This document shows, piece by piece, positions 38,053 to 46,183 of a stretch of 64,000 bases of DNA (positions are counted from its first letter, which is position 1; each line of letters starts with the position of its first letter). The DNA comes from an uncultured Verrucomicrobiota bacterium (lineage in GTDB: Bacteria; Verrucomicrobiota; Verrucomicrobiia; Limisphaerales; UBA9464). Both the position numbers and the translations under genes were made by a program. The stretch spans positions 80,813 through 144,812 of the forward strand of contig CAIVQH010000016.1 in assembly GCA_903907995.1 (NCBI GenBank), read 5' to 3'. The notes beneath the pieces were generated by a model. It did no database searches, was not told where the DNA came from, and saw only the letters and a list, made by a program, of their open reading frames with translations.

Positions 38053-39240
38053 ATGGCTAAAGAGAACTTTCAACGCACGAAGCCGCACCTGAACGTGGGC
38101 ACCATTGGCCACGTTGACCACGGCAAGTCCACCCTGACTGCCGCGCTCGTCGCCGTGCAGCACCGCAAGGGCCTGGCTCCGGCCATTTCCTACGCGGACA
38201 TCACCAAGGGCGGCACCGTGCGCGATGACACCAAGACCGTCACCATCGCCGTCTCGCACGTTGAGTACGAGAGCCCGAAGCGCCACTACGCCCACGTGGA
38301 CTGCCCCGGCCATGCTGACTACGTCAAGAACATGATCACCGGTGCCGCCCAGATGGACGGCGCCATCCTCGTTGTCAGCGCCGCTGACGGCCCGATGCCC
38401 CAGACCCGTGAGCACATCCTGCTCGCCCGTCAGGTCGGTGTGCCCAGCATCGTGGTCTTCCTGAACAAGGTTGACTTGGCGGACGCGGACCTCCTCGAGC
38501 TGATCGAGATGGAAATCCGCGACCTGCTCAACAAGTACGGTTACCCGGGCGACACTACCCCGATCATCCGCGGCTCCGCCACGGCCGCCCTGGCCGGCAA
38601 GCCCGAGGGTGAGAAGGCCATCGCCGACCTGCTCGAGGCGCTGGACACCTTCATCCCCGAGCCCGTGCGCGAGAACGACAAGCCGTTCCTCATGTGCATC
38701 GAGGACGTGTTCACCATTGAAGGTCGCGGCACGGTCGTCACCGGTCGCGTGGAGCGCGGCACGCTCAACAAGATGTCCGAAGTCGAGATCGTCGGCCTCA
38801 AGGACACCCGCAAGACCACGGCGACGGACATCGAAATGTTCCGCAAGCTGCTGGACAGCGCCACCTCCGGCGACAACGTCGGCGTGCTGCTCCGCGGCAC
38901 CACCAAGGACGATGTCGAACGCGGCATGGTTCTCGCCAAGCCCGGCTCCATCAAGCCGCACACCAAGTTCAAGGCCGAGGTTTACGTCCTCACCAAGGAC
39001 GAGGGTGGCCGGCACACGCCGTTCTTCACCAAGTACCGCCCGCAGTTCTATTTCCGCACCTCGGACATCACCGGCTCGGTGACACTCCCCGCCGGCGTGG
39101 AAATGGTGATGCCCGGTGACAACGTTTCCGTGGACGTCGAGCTGCAGGCTCCCGTCGCGATGGAACAGGGTCTTCGCTTCGCGATCCGCGAAGGTGGCCG
39201 CACCATCGGTGCCGGTCGTGTCAGCGAAGTGCTGGTCTGA
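38053..39240 (+). CDS. tuf: Elongation factor Tu
   Basis: Translation GTPase delivering aminoacyl-tRNA to the ribosome. The 395-aa length is standard. The G1 motif is [10 protein letters not shown]3 DCPGHADY and G4 NKVD, with the effector-loop threonine in [10 protein letters not shown]. Domains 2 and 3 follow ([20 protein letters not shown] and [23 protein letters not shown]). Start ATG is at 38053. It sits between tRNA-Thr and tRNA-Trp. A hairpin with a T-run after the stop partly separates it from the secE-nusG-rplK genes. Codon use is strongly biased, as expected for a highly expressed gene. Confidence 0.98.
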   Translation: MAKENFQRTKPHLNVGTIGHVDHGKSTLTAALVAVQHRKGLAPAISYADITKGGTVRDDTKTVTIAVSHVEYESPKRHYAHVDCPGHADYVKNMITGAAQMDGAILVVSAADGPMPQTREHILLARQVGVPSIVVFLNKVDLADADLLELIEMEIRDLLNKYGYPGDTTPIIRGSATAALAGKPEGEKAIADLLEALDTFIPEPVRENDKPFLMCIEDVFTIEGRGTVVTGRVERGTLNKMSEVEIVGLKDTRKTTATDIEMFRKLLDSATSGDNVGVLLRGTTKDDVERGMVLAKPGSIKPHTKFKAEVYVLTKDEGGRHTPFFTKYRPQFYFRTSDITGSVTLPAGVEMVMPGDNVSVDVELQAPVAMEQGLRFAIREGGRTIGAGRVSEVLV

Positions 39241-39255
39241 TAGTTTTTCAAAAGA

Positions 39256-39287
39256 GGGAGGCCGGTTTGAACGCCGGTCTCCCTTTT
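39256..39287 (+). terminator. Rho-independent terminator after tuf
   Basis: GGGAGGCCGG pairs with CCGGTCTCCC (one G-T pair) around an 8-nt loop and is followed by TTTTGTGT. It lies 16 bp beyond the tuf stop and before tRNA-Trp. It probably attenuates rather than fully blocks read-through if the downstream tRNAs lack their own promoter. Confidence 0.8.
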
Positions 39288-39319
39288 GTGTATCATCTGG
39301 AAAGGATTCGAATCAGGAC

Positions 39320-39395
39320 AGGGCGTTAGCTCAATTGGTAGAGTAGCGGTCTCCAAAACCGTTGGTTGGGGGTTCAAGTCCCTCACGCCCTGCCA
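39320..39395 (+). tRNA. tRNA-Trp (anticodon CCA)
   Basis: Acceptor AGGGCGT/ACGCCCT, D-arm GCTCAATTGGTAGAG, anticodon arm CGGT/ACCG with loop CTCCAAA (anticodon CCA), T-arm GGGTTCAAGTCCC, discriminator G as expected for Trp, and encoded CCA. The tuf-tRNA-Trp-secE order is widely conserved. Confidence 0.97.
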
Positions 39396-39405
39396 AAAAC
39401 TCCGC

Positions 39406-39496
39406 GGAGGGGTGGCAGAGTGGTCTATCGCGGCGGTCTTGAAAACCGCTGTGGGTTAATCGCCCACCGGGGGTTCGAATCCCTCCCCCTCCGCCA
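39406..39496 (+). tRNA. tRNA-Ser (anticodon TGA)
   Basis: Class II tRNA of 91 nt including CCA. It has acceptor GGAGGGG/CCCCTCC, anticodon stem GCGGT/ACCGC with loop CTTGAAA (anticodon TGA), a long variable arm GTGGGTTAATCGCCCACC and T-arm GGGTTCGAATCCC. The discriminator is G as in Ser tRNAs. It is inserted between tRNA-Trp and secE. Confidence 0.96.
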
Positions 39497-39503
39497 GTCA
39501 TTT

Positions 39504-39764
39504 GTGAGCAAATTTTACATTCAACTTCTGGTCTGGGCCGTCGTGGTCGGCGGCGCGTTTGCATTCCTGTGGAAACAGGGCTATCTGGCGCGCCTCGCCA
39601 ACTACGTGGGCGAAACCCGCGAGGAGTTGAGGAAGTGTTCTTGGCCGACCAGGGATGAGCTCTGGCAGTCCACCATGCTGATTGCCGTGGTTATGTTCAG
39701 CCTCGGCCTATTCACGATCGTGGTGGATTTCGTTGTGCTCAAATTCGTCCGCTCCCTGCTCTAA
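39504..39764 (+). CDS. secE: Preprotein translocase subunit SecE
   Basis: Small essential SecYEG component of 86 aa. The C-terminal core is canonical: VGETREELRKCSWPTRDELWQST with the conserved W-P, then TM helix MLIAVVMFSLGLFTIVVDFVVL. An additional N-terminal helix (FYIQLLVWAVVVGGAFAFLW) precedes it, making a two-helix SecE. The start is GTG at 39504 (VSKFYIQ), only 7 nt after the encoded CCA of tRNA-Ser and without a Shine-Dalgarno. The ORF track's start at 39366 lies inside the tRNAs. nusG follows after 12 bp, the conserved order. Confidence 0.93.
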   Translation: MSKFYIQLLVWAVVVGGAFAFLWKQGYLARLANYVGETREELRKCSWPTRDELWQSTMLIAVVMFSLGLFTIVVDFVVLKFVRSLL

Positions 39765-39776
39765 TCCCCTCCCGCC

Positions 39777-40325
39777 ATGAAATTCCAGTGGTTCGTCCTC
39801 CATGTGCTCGCCGGTCAGGAGCAGAAGGTCCGTGACAGTCTGATCAAGCGCATCAAGACCGACGAGATGGAACCCTACATCAAGGAAGTGCTCCTGCCGA
39901 TGGAGCGCGTGGTGGAGGTGCGTGGGGGCAAAAAGACGGTGACGAACCGCAAGCTTCATCCCGGCTACGTCTACGTGGACATGGCCCTGCTCGATGAAAA
40001 CATGCGTCCGCAGGAGAAGCCCTGGTATTTCATCAAGGACATCCAGGGCGTGATCGGTTTCGTCGGTGGCGAACGGCCCATGGCGGTCACCGAGGAGGAG
40101 ATCGCCGTCATCAAGGACGCGGTCAGCGACAGCGAGGACACGGAGAAGCCGAAGGTCAACTTCGAGCTGGGCGAGACCGTCAAGATCAACGACGGCCCGT
40201 TTGTCAGCTTCAGCGGTGTGATCGAGGAGCTCGAGGCCGAGAAGGGCAAGCTCAAGGTCACCGTGGACATTTTCGGTCGCAAAACACCGGTCGAACTCGA
40301 GTATTGGCAGGTGGAGAAGGCTTAG
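39777..40325 (+). CDS. nusG: Transcription termination/antitermination factor NusG
   Basis: Protein of 182 aa. The NGN domain begins QWFVLHVLAGQEQKVRDSL and includes VLLPMERVVEVRGGKKTVTNRKLHPGYVYVDM, followed by DIQGVIGFVGG. The KOW domain is GETVKINDGPFVSFSGVIEELEAEKGKLKVTVDIFGRKTPVELEYWQVEK. It binds RNA polymerase, links it to Rho or to the ribosome, and is normally encoded between secE and rplK, as here. The length is standard. Confidence 0.97.
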   Translation: MKFQWFVLHVLAGQEQKVRDSLIKRIKTDEMEPYIKEVLLPMERVVEVRGGKKTVTNRKLHPGYVYVDMALLDENMRPQEKPWYFIKDIQGVIGFVGGERPMAVTEEEIAVIKDAVSDSEDTEKPKVNFELGETVKINDGPFVSFSGVIEELEAEKGKLKVTVDIFGRKTPVELEYWQVEKA

Positions 40326-40397
40326 TAGGATGGAGGGCCGCGGTGGTGGACCAATGAGTCCGGCGCCCGGAAAACTCCGACACAACAATCTGATTTT

Positions 40398-40823
40398 ATG
40401 GCAAAGAAAGTTACAGGCACGGTAAAACTGCAGATCTCGGCCGGCCAGGCCAACCCGGCCCCGCCCGTTGGTCCCGCGCTCGGTTCGCAGGGCATCAACA
40501 TCATGGCGTTCTGCAAGGAATTTAACGCCGCCACCAAGGACAAGGCCGGTCTGGTCATCCCGGTGGTCATCACCGTCTATCAGGACAAGTCCTTCTCCTG
40601 CGTCTACAAGTCGCCGCCCGCTTCCGTGCTCCTCAAGAAGGCCGCCGGTGTCGCGTCCGGCTCCAAGACGCCCAACAAGGACAAGGTCGGCAAGGTCACC
40701 CGCAAGCAGGTGCTCGAGATCGTCAAGCTCAAGGGCAACGACCTCAACGCCAACAGCGAGGACGCCGCCGTCCGCATGATCTCCGGCACCGCCCGCAACA
40801 TGGGCATCGAAGTGATCGACTGA
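40398..40823 (+). CDS. rplK: 50S ribosomal protein L11
   Basis: Ribosomal stalk-base protein of 141 aa. The start [40 protein letters not shown] is the L11 signature. The C-terminal RNA-binding domain includes [39 protein letters not shown]. It binds 23S rRNA in the GTPase centre. In most bacteria rplA follows immediately. Here a strong terminator comes 27 bp after the stop and an unrelated regulator gene follows, so the L1/L10/L12/RNA polymerase genes must lie elsewhere. Confidence 0.98.
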   Translation: MAKKVTGTVKLQISAGQANPAPPVGPALGSQGINIMAFCKEFNAATKDKAGLVIPVVITVYQDKSFSCVYKSPPASVLLKKAAGVASGSKTPNKDKVGKVTRKQVLEIVKLKGNDLNANSEDAAVRMISGTARNMGIEVID

Positions 40824-40850
40824 TCCCGCCTTTTCCGCGGATCTGACAGC

Positions 40851-40881
40851 GCCCCGGTTCTCCGGGGCGTTTTTCTTTTTT
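40851..40881 (+). terminator. Rho-independent terminator after rplK
   Basis: A perfect 7-bp stem GCCCCGG/CCGGGGC with loop TTCT is followed by GTTTTTCTTTTTTT. It is the clearest terminator in the window and ends the tuf-rplK transcription unit. Confidence 0.93.
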
Positions 40882-40961
40882 TGTGCCGGCGCGCATTTCT
40901 TTCCGACAGCTTTGGCAGTTTCGTCTCGCGTTTACCCCTTCGCCTTGGGCACAACGCGACC

Positions 40962-42323
40962 GTGGCCGCCATCCGTTCCCCGCGCATTCTCGTTGCTGAC
41001 GACCAGCCGGACATCGCCGAAGCCCTGCGCCTGCTGTTCAAGGCCGAGGGCTGGCGCGTCGAGGTGGCGGCCTCGCCGCAGGCGGTCTGCGAGGCCGTGG
41101 GCCGTGACGAATTCGACGTCCTTCTCAGCGACCTCAACTACACCCGTGACACCACCAGCGGACAGGAAGGGCTCGACCTGCTGGCCCGGATTCCTGCGCT
41201 CGATCCCACGCTGCCGGTCGTCGTGATGACCGCGTGGGCGACCGTGGATATCGCGGTCGAGGCCATGCGCCGTGGCGCGCGTGATTTCATCCAGAAGCCC
41301 TGGGACAACGCCCGTCTGCTGGCGGTCGTGCGCAACCAGATCGCCCTCCGCCGCGCCTTGCGCGAAGGCGAGCGGCTGGCTGCGGCGAACGCCGCGCAAC
41401 GGGGCGGGGGACCGGTGCTCGTCGCGCAGTCACCGACCATGCGGCCGGTCATGGAAATGGTCGAACGGGTCGGGCCGAGCGATGCGACCGTACTCATCAC
41501 CGGGGAAAACGGCACCGGCAAGGGTGTCATCGCCGCGGCACTGCATGCGACGGGGCCGCGCGCCAGCCGCCCGTTCATATCGGTCAACATGGGCGGGCTG
41601 AGTGAGGCGCTGTTCGAGAGCGAGCTGTTCGGTCATGTCCGCGGCGCCTTTACGGATGCGAAAACCGACCGGGTCGGCCGCTTCGAGATGGCCGAGGGGG
41701 GCACGCTCTTTCTGGATGAGATCGCGAACGTGCCGCTGGCCCTGCAGACCAAGCTGCTGCGCGTGCTCGAAGGCCGTTCATATGAGCGGGTCGGCTCGTC
41801 CCGCACCCAGCAGGCGGATGTCCGGCTCGTCGCCGCGACAAACGCCGACCTGCGGGCCGAAGTGGCCGCGGGCCGGTTCCGGCAGGATCTGCTGTTCCGC
41901 CTGAACACGATTGAAATTCACCTGCCGCCTCTGCGCGAGCGCCAGGAAGACATCGAGCCGCTGGCGCTCTTTTTCCTCCAGCAGCAGCGGGCGCGCTACC
42001 GCAAGGAGTTCACCGGCTTCGATCCCGCCGCCATCGTGGCCCTGCGGGCGCACCACTGGCTGGGCAATGTGCGCGAGCTGAGCCATGCCATCGAGCGCGC
42101 GGTGCTGCTGGCTTCCGGTTCGGTCATTCGGGCGGCGGACCTCGGCCTCGCGGCCGCCCGTGACGCCGCGCCTCGTCTGGAGGACATGAATCTTGAGGAC
42201 GTGGAGCGTTTCCTGATCCGGCAGACTTTGGCGCGGTGTGGCGGGAATGCGCTGAAGGCGGCCGAGCAGCTGGGTCTGAGCCGCAGCGCCTTTTACCGCC
42301 GGCTGGAGAAATACGGCCTGTGA
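40962..42323 (+). CDS. Sigma54-dependent NtrC-family response regulator
   Basis: Protein of 453 aa, started at GTG 40962 ([17 protein letters not shown]); the ORF track's extra 27 residues include the rplK terminator. REC domain: DD in VADDQPD, phospho-Asp in LLSDLNY, T in VMTAW, K in QKPWDN. AAA+ domain: Walker [10 protein letters not shown], Walker [11 protein letters not shown], and the sigma54-contact loop as GAFTDA instead of GAFTGA. The C-terminal Fis-type helix-turn-helix is [25 protein letters not shown]. It binds upstream activator sites and remodels sigma54 holoenzyme when phosphorylated. It is translationally coupled (GTGA) to the kinase gene. The palindromes at 43672 and 48603 are candidate targets. 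Confidence 0.93.
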   Translation: MAAIRSPRILVADDQPDIAEALRLLFKAEGWRVEVAASPQAVCEAVGRDEFDVLLSDLNYTRDTTSGQEGLDLLARIPALDPTLPVVVMTAWATVDIAVEAMRRGARDFIQKPWDNARLLAVVRNQIALRRALREGERLAAANAAQRGGGPVLVAQSPTMRPVMEMVERVGPSDATVLITGENGTGKGVIAAALHATGPRASRPFISVNMGGLSEALFESELFGHVRGAFTDAKTDRVGRFEMAEGGTLFLDEIANVPLALQTKLLRVLEGRSYERVGSSRTQQADVRLVAATNADLRAEVAAGRFRQDLLFRLNTIEIHLPPLRERQEDIEPLALFFLQQQRARYRKEFTGFDPAAIVALRAHHWLGNVRELSHAIERAVLLASGSVIRAADLGLAAARDAAPRLEDMNLEDVERFLIRQTLARCGGNALKAAEQLGLSRSAFYRRLEKYGL

Positions 42324-43663
42324 GCAACGCCTCCCAGGTGCGGTTTGAGCGGCGGCTGCGCTGGCTGGCCTTTTCCGTCGGCGTGCCGGGTTCGCTGGTC
42401 GCGCTGATCCTGCTGTGGGCCGACGAGCACGATGACAAAGTGCGGCTGACGCTGGTCATCCTGATCCTGCTCGGCTGGGTCATCTGCGCCGCCTCACTGG
42501 TGCATCGCGTGGTCTTCCCGTTGCAGACGCTGGCGAACCTGCTCGGCGGCCTGCGCGAGGGGGATTTTTCCACCCGTGCGCGCGGTGCGGTACGAGACGA
42601 CGCGCTGGGCGAGGTGCTGATCGAGGCCAATGCGCTGGCGGAAACCTTGCGCGAACAGCGGCTCGGGGCACTGGAAGCAACCGCCCTGCTGCGTACCGTG
42701 ATGGCGGAACTCGACGCTGCCGTTTTCGCCTTCGACGACGGGCACCGGCTGCGGCTCGCCAACCGCGCCGCCGAAGTCCTGCTCCGCCGGCCGATTGAGC
42801 AACTGCTCGGTCGCACCGCTACCGAACTGGGGTTGGCGGAATGTCTCGCCGGCCAGCCTTCACAAACGCTGTCACTGACCTTTCCCGGGGCCGTGGGGCG
42901 GTTCGGGGTGCGACGTTCCGCCTTTCGGCAGGCCGGGCTGCCGCATCAGCTACTCGTGTTGGCCGATCTGAGCCAGGCGTTGAGGGAGGAGGAGCGGCAG
43001 GCCTGGCAGCGGCTCGTGCGCGTGCTGGGCCACGAGCTGAACAATTCCCTGGCGCCGATCAAGAGCATCGCGGGCAGCCTCGAAGCCCTCGTGGCGCGCG
43101 AACCGCTGGCCGAGGACTGGCGGGACGACACCCGGCGCGGACTGAGTGTGATCGCCGCCCGGGCCGATTCGCTCACGCGTTTTGTCGAGGCCTATTCCCA
43201 GCTAGCCAAGCTGCCGCCGCCGCGCCGCCGACCTACGGAATTGGAACCGCTGCTGCGCCGGGTCATGGCCCTGGAGGCACGGGTCCGCGTCGTCCTGGTG
43301 CCCGGTCCGGAACTCATGCTGAATGCCGACCCGGATCAGCTGGAGCAGCTCCTCATCAACCTGCTGCGCAACGCGGCGGACGCGGTCCTGGAGGTTCCGG
43401 ATGGGGCCGGAAGCAACAGCCCGATCGAACTGTCGTGGCAGCGACTGGCCAACGAGGTCGAAATCACCCTGAGGGACACGGGACCGGGTCTGGCCAATCC
43501 GGCGAACCTTTTCGTGCCGTTCTTCACGACCAAGCCCAAGGGCAACGGCATCGGCCTCACCCTGTGCCGGCAGATCGCCGAATCGCATGGGGGACGGCTT
43601 TCGTTGGAAAACCGTTCCGACCGACCGGGCTGCCTGGCCCGGATTCGCCTTCCGCTGGTCTAA
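42320..43663 (+). CDS. NtrY-like sensor histidine kinase
   Basis: Membrane kinase of 447 aa starting at GTG 42320, overlapping the regulator stop. Two TM helices (about 12-32 and 39-62) have almost no periplasmic loop between them, so it may sense within the membrane or cytoplasm. A HAMP-like segment follows (RVVFPLQTLANLLGGLREGDF), then a PAS domain (LLRTVMAELDAAVFAFDDGHRLRLANRAAEVLL). The H-box is LGHELNNSLAPIKSIAGSL. The ATPase boxes are LLINLLRNAADAV (N), RDTGPGL (G1) and FFTTKPKGNGIGLTLCRQI (F/G2). The layout matches NtrY/BasS-type kinases paired with NtrC-type regulators. It likely phosphorylates the upstream-encoded regulator. Confidence 0.93.
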   Translation: MSNASQVRFERRLRWLAFSVGVPGSLVALILLWADEHDDKVRLTLVILILLGWVICAASLVHRVVFPLQTLANLLGGLREGDFSTRARGAVRDDALGEVLIEANALAETLREQRLGALEATALLRTVMAELDAAVFAFDDGHRLRLANRAAEVLLRRPIEQLLGRTATELGLAECLAGQPSQTLSLTFPGAVGRFGVRRSAFRQAGLPHQLLVLADLSQALREEERQAWQRLVRVLGHELNNSLAPIKSIAGSLEALVAREPLAEDWRDDTRRGLSVIAARADSLTRFVEAYSQLAKLPPPRRRPTELEPLLRRVMALEARVRVVLVPGPELMLNADPDQLEQLLINLLRNAADAVLEVPDGAGSNSPIELSWQRLANEVEITLRDTGPGLANPANLFVPFFTTKPKGNGIGLTLCRQIAESHGGRLSLENRSDRPGCLARIRLPLV

Positions 43664-43671
43664 ACCGGGCT

Positions 43672-43687
43672 GTCCCAATATTGGGAC
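43672..43687. promoter_or_regulatory. Palindromic activator site GTCCCAATATTGGGAC
   Basis: A perfect 16-bp palindrome, 9 bp after the kinase stop and 121 bp upstream of the sigma54-type promoter at 43809. The same arms (GTCCCA-N4-TGGGAC) recur at 48603 before the second sigma54-type promoter. Spacing and symmetry suit an enhancer for the NtrC-type regulator encoded just upstream. Confidence 0.75.
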
Positions 43688-43808
43688 GGCTAATTCCCGG
43701 CTTTGGGTATTCCCATCGACTACACGGTGAAAAGTCACCGTCGGCCCCGGCACACTTCCGCCAATGCAGGCGCGGGTTTCCTGCGTATTTCGGCCTGGCT
43801 GGGACGAT

Positions 43809-43823
43809 TGGCATCTGGGGTGC
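43809..43823 (+). promoter_or_regulatory. Sigma54 (-24/-12) promoter
   Basis: TGGCATCTGGGGTGC fits the TGGCAC-N5-TTGC pattern, with the invariant GG and GC at 10-bp spacing. Start of transcription would be near 43835, about 54 bp before the ATG of the small membrane protein. Together with the palindrome at 43672 it forms a complete sigma54 control region for the adaptor-ATPase genes. Confidence 0.75.
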
Positions 43824-43888
43824 GTAAGGGGAGGCCGGCAGAGGCGAAAAATCTGAAACCGAGACCGCTGCCGGTTGGTTCTCCGTCC

Positions 43889-44113
43889 ATGAAATTTGAT
43901 CGTGATCGTTCCCGGGTGAAGGCACCCACGCCACCGGCAGGCCGCCCGGATGCCGACCGTGGCATGGCGCGCGGCGAGCGCTGGCTGTTCGGTCTGCTGT
44001 TTGCGGCCGTGCTGTTCGCGCTCGGTCATCAGCTTTCGGACACCAATCGCTTCGTCCGTCACCTGCCGGAGTTCGCCGACACGATCCGCCTGTGGCTCTC
44101 CAATCTTTCCTGA
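43889..44113 (+). CDS. Small membrane protein, first gene of the sigma54 transcript
   Basis: Protein of 74 aa starting at ATG 43889 (KFDRDRSRVKAPTPPAGRPD). One hydrophobic helix (WLFGLLFAAVLFALGHQL, about 32-49) is preceded by a basic, Pro-rich segment and followed by a short tail (FADTIRLWLSNLS) that looks amphipathic. It ends 4 bp before the adaptor gene ATG, so it is almost certainly co-translated with it. No named family is recognised. The ORF track's larger version runs through the sigma54 promoter. A regulatory or accessory role for the export complex is suggested by position only. Confidence 0.65.
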   Translation: MKFDRDRSRVKAPTPPAGRPDADRGMARGERWLFGLLFAAVLFALGHQLSDTNRFVRHLPEFADTIRLWLSNLS

Positions 44114-44117
44114 AGCC

Positions 44118-45470
44118 ATGAATCGTGTTGCTGCCAACGGTCATTCCAGTCCATCCGAAGAGAAGCCTGTCACATCGCCGACCATCGGCTTTAGCCAGGC
44201 GACCACCTCGATGGACATCGCCCGCCCTGACCTCGCCCGCAAAAAACGCCGCCGCCAGCTGATCTGGGGGGCGGTCACTCTCACCGCGCTGATTCTCATC
44301 ACCGTCGTGCTGGCCCGGCTGGAACCGGCGTCGCCGACCGTGGAAAACCCGTGGGTCGATACGGTCAAGCAGGGCCAGATGCTCCGCCAGGTGCGGGGCA
44401 ACGGCGTGCTGGTGCCGGAGCAGATCCAGTTCGTGCAGGCCGACACCGGCGGCGTGGTCGAGCGCATTTTCATCCAGCCGGGCGCGGTGGTGACCGCCGA
44501 CACCGTGATCCTCCAGCTCGGCAACCCCGACCTGAAGCAGCTCGCGTTTGACGCGGACTGGGCGGCCCGCGCCGCCGAAGCCCAGCTCGCGAAGCTCACG
44601 GTCACGCTGGAAAGCGACCGGCTCGCCCAGGAGTCCCTCCTCGCCTCCCTGCGTGCCGACGCCAAGCAGGCCGAGCTGGATGCCCGGGCCGACGAGGAAC
44701 TCGGCAAGAGCGGATTGGTGCCGGTCATCACCCGGCAGAAATCCCGCTCCAAGGCGGACGATCTGGCGGCACGGGTGCTGATCGACGAAAAACGGCTGCA
44801 GTTCGCGGCGGATTCCGCGAAGTCACAGCTCGCCGTACAGGAGGCTGATGTTGCGAAGTTCCGTGCCGCCCGTGATCTCAAGCAGCAGCAGGTGGCCGCC
44901 CTCATGGTGAAGGCCGGCATCGCCGGCGTGCTCACGCAGCTCGGCGACACGCAGACGCTCCAGTCCGGCCAGCGCGTCGCGCCCAATGCCACCCTGGCCA
45001 AGGTGGTCGTACCCACGCAGTTGAAGGCCGAGATCAAGGTCATTGAGACCCAGGCCCGCGACATCACGTACGGCCAGAAGGTCGAGGTGGATACCCGCAA
45101 CGGCATCGTGGCTGGCCATGTGATCCGCGTGGACCCGGCGGTCGTGAGCGGCACCGTGCTGATCGAGGTAAAGCTCGACGGGGCTCTGCCCAAGGGCGCC
45201 CGGCCCGATCTGAGCGTCGAGGGGACCATCGAGCTGGAGCGGCTCGACAACGCCATCTACGTGGGCCGGCCGGTGCAGGCCCAGCCCGACAGCACGGTCG
45301 GCCTGTTCAAGGTCGGACCCGACGGCAAGCACGCCACGCGGGTGCCGGTGAAGCTGGGCCGGGCCTCGGTTTCCACCATTGAAATCGTCGAAGGGCTTCA
45401 GCCCGGTGACAAGGTCATCATTTCCGATGTGAGCCAGTACGACACCGCCAACAAGGTGAAGCTGAACTGA
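44118..45470 (+). CDS. Periplasmic adaptor (HlyD/MacA-type membrane-fusion protein)
   Basis: Protein of 450 aa. A cytoplasmic N-terminus is followed by a single TM (about residues 50-68, LIWGAVTLTALILITVVLA). The periplasmic part begins with a lipoyl-like half motif (GNGVLVPEQIQFVQADTGGVVERIFIQPGAVV). A long alpha-hairpin follows (about 150-290, Ala/Leu/Gln-rich: FDADWAARAAEAQLAKL to FRAARDLKQQQVAALMVKAG), then the second lipoyl half AGIAGVLTQLG and beta-barrel/membrane-proximal domains. This is the usual order for MacA/HlyD adaptors. It bridges the inner-membrane permeases and an outer-membrane channel. No TolC gene lies in the window, so the channel would be encoded elsewhere. The first ATPase gene follows after 20 bp. 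Confidence 0.87.
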   Translation: MNRVAANGHSSPSEEKPVTSPTIGFSQATTSMDIARPDLARKKRRRQLIWGAVTLTALILITVVLARLEPASPTVENPWVDTVKQGQMLRQVRGNGVLVPEQIQFVQADTGGVVERIFIQPGAVVTADTVILQLGNPDLKQLAFDADWAARAAEAQLAKLTVTLESDRLAQESLLASLRADAKQAELDARADEELGKSGLVPVITRQKSRSKADDLAARVLIDEKRLQFAADSAKSQLAVQEADVAKFRAARDLKQQQVAALMVKAGIAGVLTQLGDTQTLQSGQRVAPNATLAKVVVPTQLKAEIKVIETQARDITYGQKVEVDTRNGIVAGHVIRVDPAVVSGTVLIEVKLDGALPKGARPDLSVEGTIELERLDNAIYVGRPVQAQPDSTVGLFKVGPDGKHATRVPVKLGRASVSTIEIVEGLQPGDKVIISDVSQYDTANKVKLN

Positions 45471-45490
45471 ACCAACCTCTCTGCCTTTCC

Positions 45491-46183
45491 ATGTCCACGC
45501 CCCTCATTCATCTCGAAAACATCAAAAAGGTCTTCATCACCGATGAGATCGAAACCCACGCGTTGTCGGGCATCCACCTCGACATCCAGCAGGGGGAATA
45601 CGTGTCCATCGCCGGCCCGTCCGGCTGCGGCAAATCCACGTTGCTGGCCATCCTCGGCCTGCTCGACACGCCGAGCGAAGGCACATTCATCCTGAACCAG
45701 CACGACGTCTCGAACCTGGATCACTCCACCCGCGCGCGCATCCGCAATCGCGAGATCGGGTTCATCTTCCAGAGCTTCAACCTCATTGGCGACCTGACGG
45801 TGTTCGAGAACGTCGAGCTGCCGCTGACCTACCGCGGCCTGAACGCCGCCGAGCGCAAACAGCGCGCAATCGAGGCGCTGGAGAAGGTCGGCATGAGCCA
45901 TCGCACCCGGCATTACCCCAGCCAGCTGTCCGGCGGTCAGCAGCAGCGCGTCGCCGTGGCGCGGGCGCTGGGCGGTCGGCCGAGCATCCTGCTCGCAGAC
46001 GAGCCGACGGGTAACCTCGATTCGAAAAACGGCGACGCCGTGATGGATCTGCTCCGGCAGCTGCATCGCGAGGGTGCGACCATCTGCATGGTCACGCATG
46101 ACCCGCGCTTCGCGAAGCACGCCGACCGTCAGATCCATCTCTTCGACGGGCGCATCGTGGACGAACTCAAGGAGGCCGCGTGA
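45491..46183 (+). CDS. MacB/LolD-type ABC transporter ATPase (first)
   Basis: ATP-binding protein of 230 aa. Walker A is GPSGCGKST, the Q-loop GFIFQSFNLIGDLTVFENVELPL, the signature LSGGQQQRVAVARAL, Walker [13 protein letters not shown] and the switch His is in VTHDP. The family is the LolD/MacB group that powers FtsX-type permeases by mechanotransmission. It lies between the adaptor and a second ATPase (GTGA overlap). Because the large permeases in this cluster have no ATPase domain of their own, this protein and the next are their likely motors. Confidence 0.93.
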   Translation: MSTPLIHLENIKKVFITDEIETHALSGIHLDIQQGEYVSIAGPSGCGKSTLLAILGLLDTPSEGTFILNQHDVSNLDHSTRARIRNREIGFIFQSFNLIGDLTVFENVELPLTYRGLNAAERKQRAIEALEKVGMSHRTRHYPSQLSGGQQQRVAVARALGGRPSILLADEPTGNLDSKNGDAVMDLLRQLHREGATICMVTHDPRFAKHADRQIHLFDGRIVDELKEAA

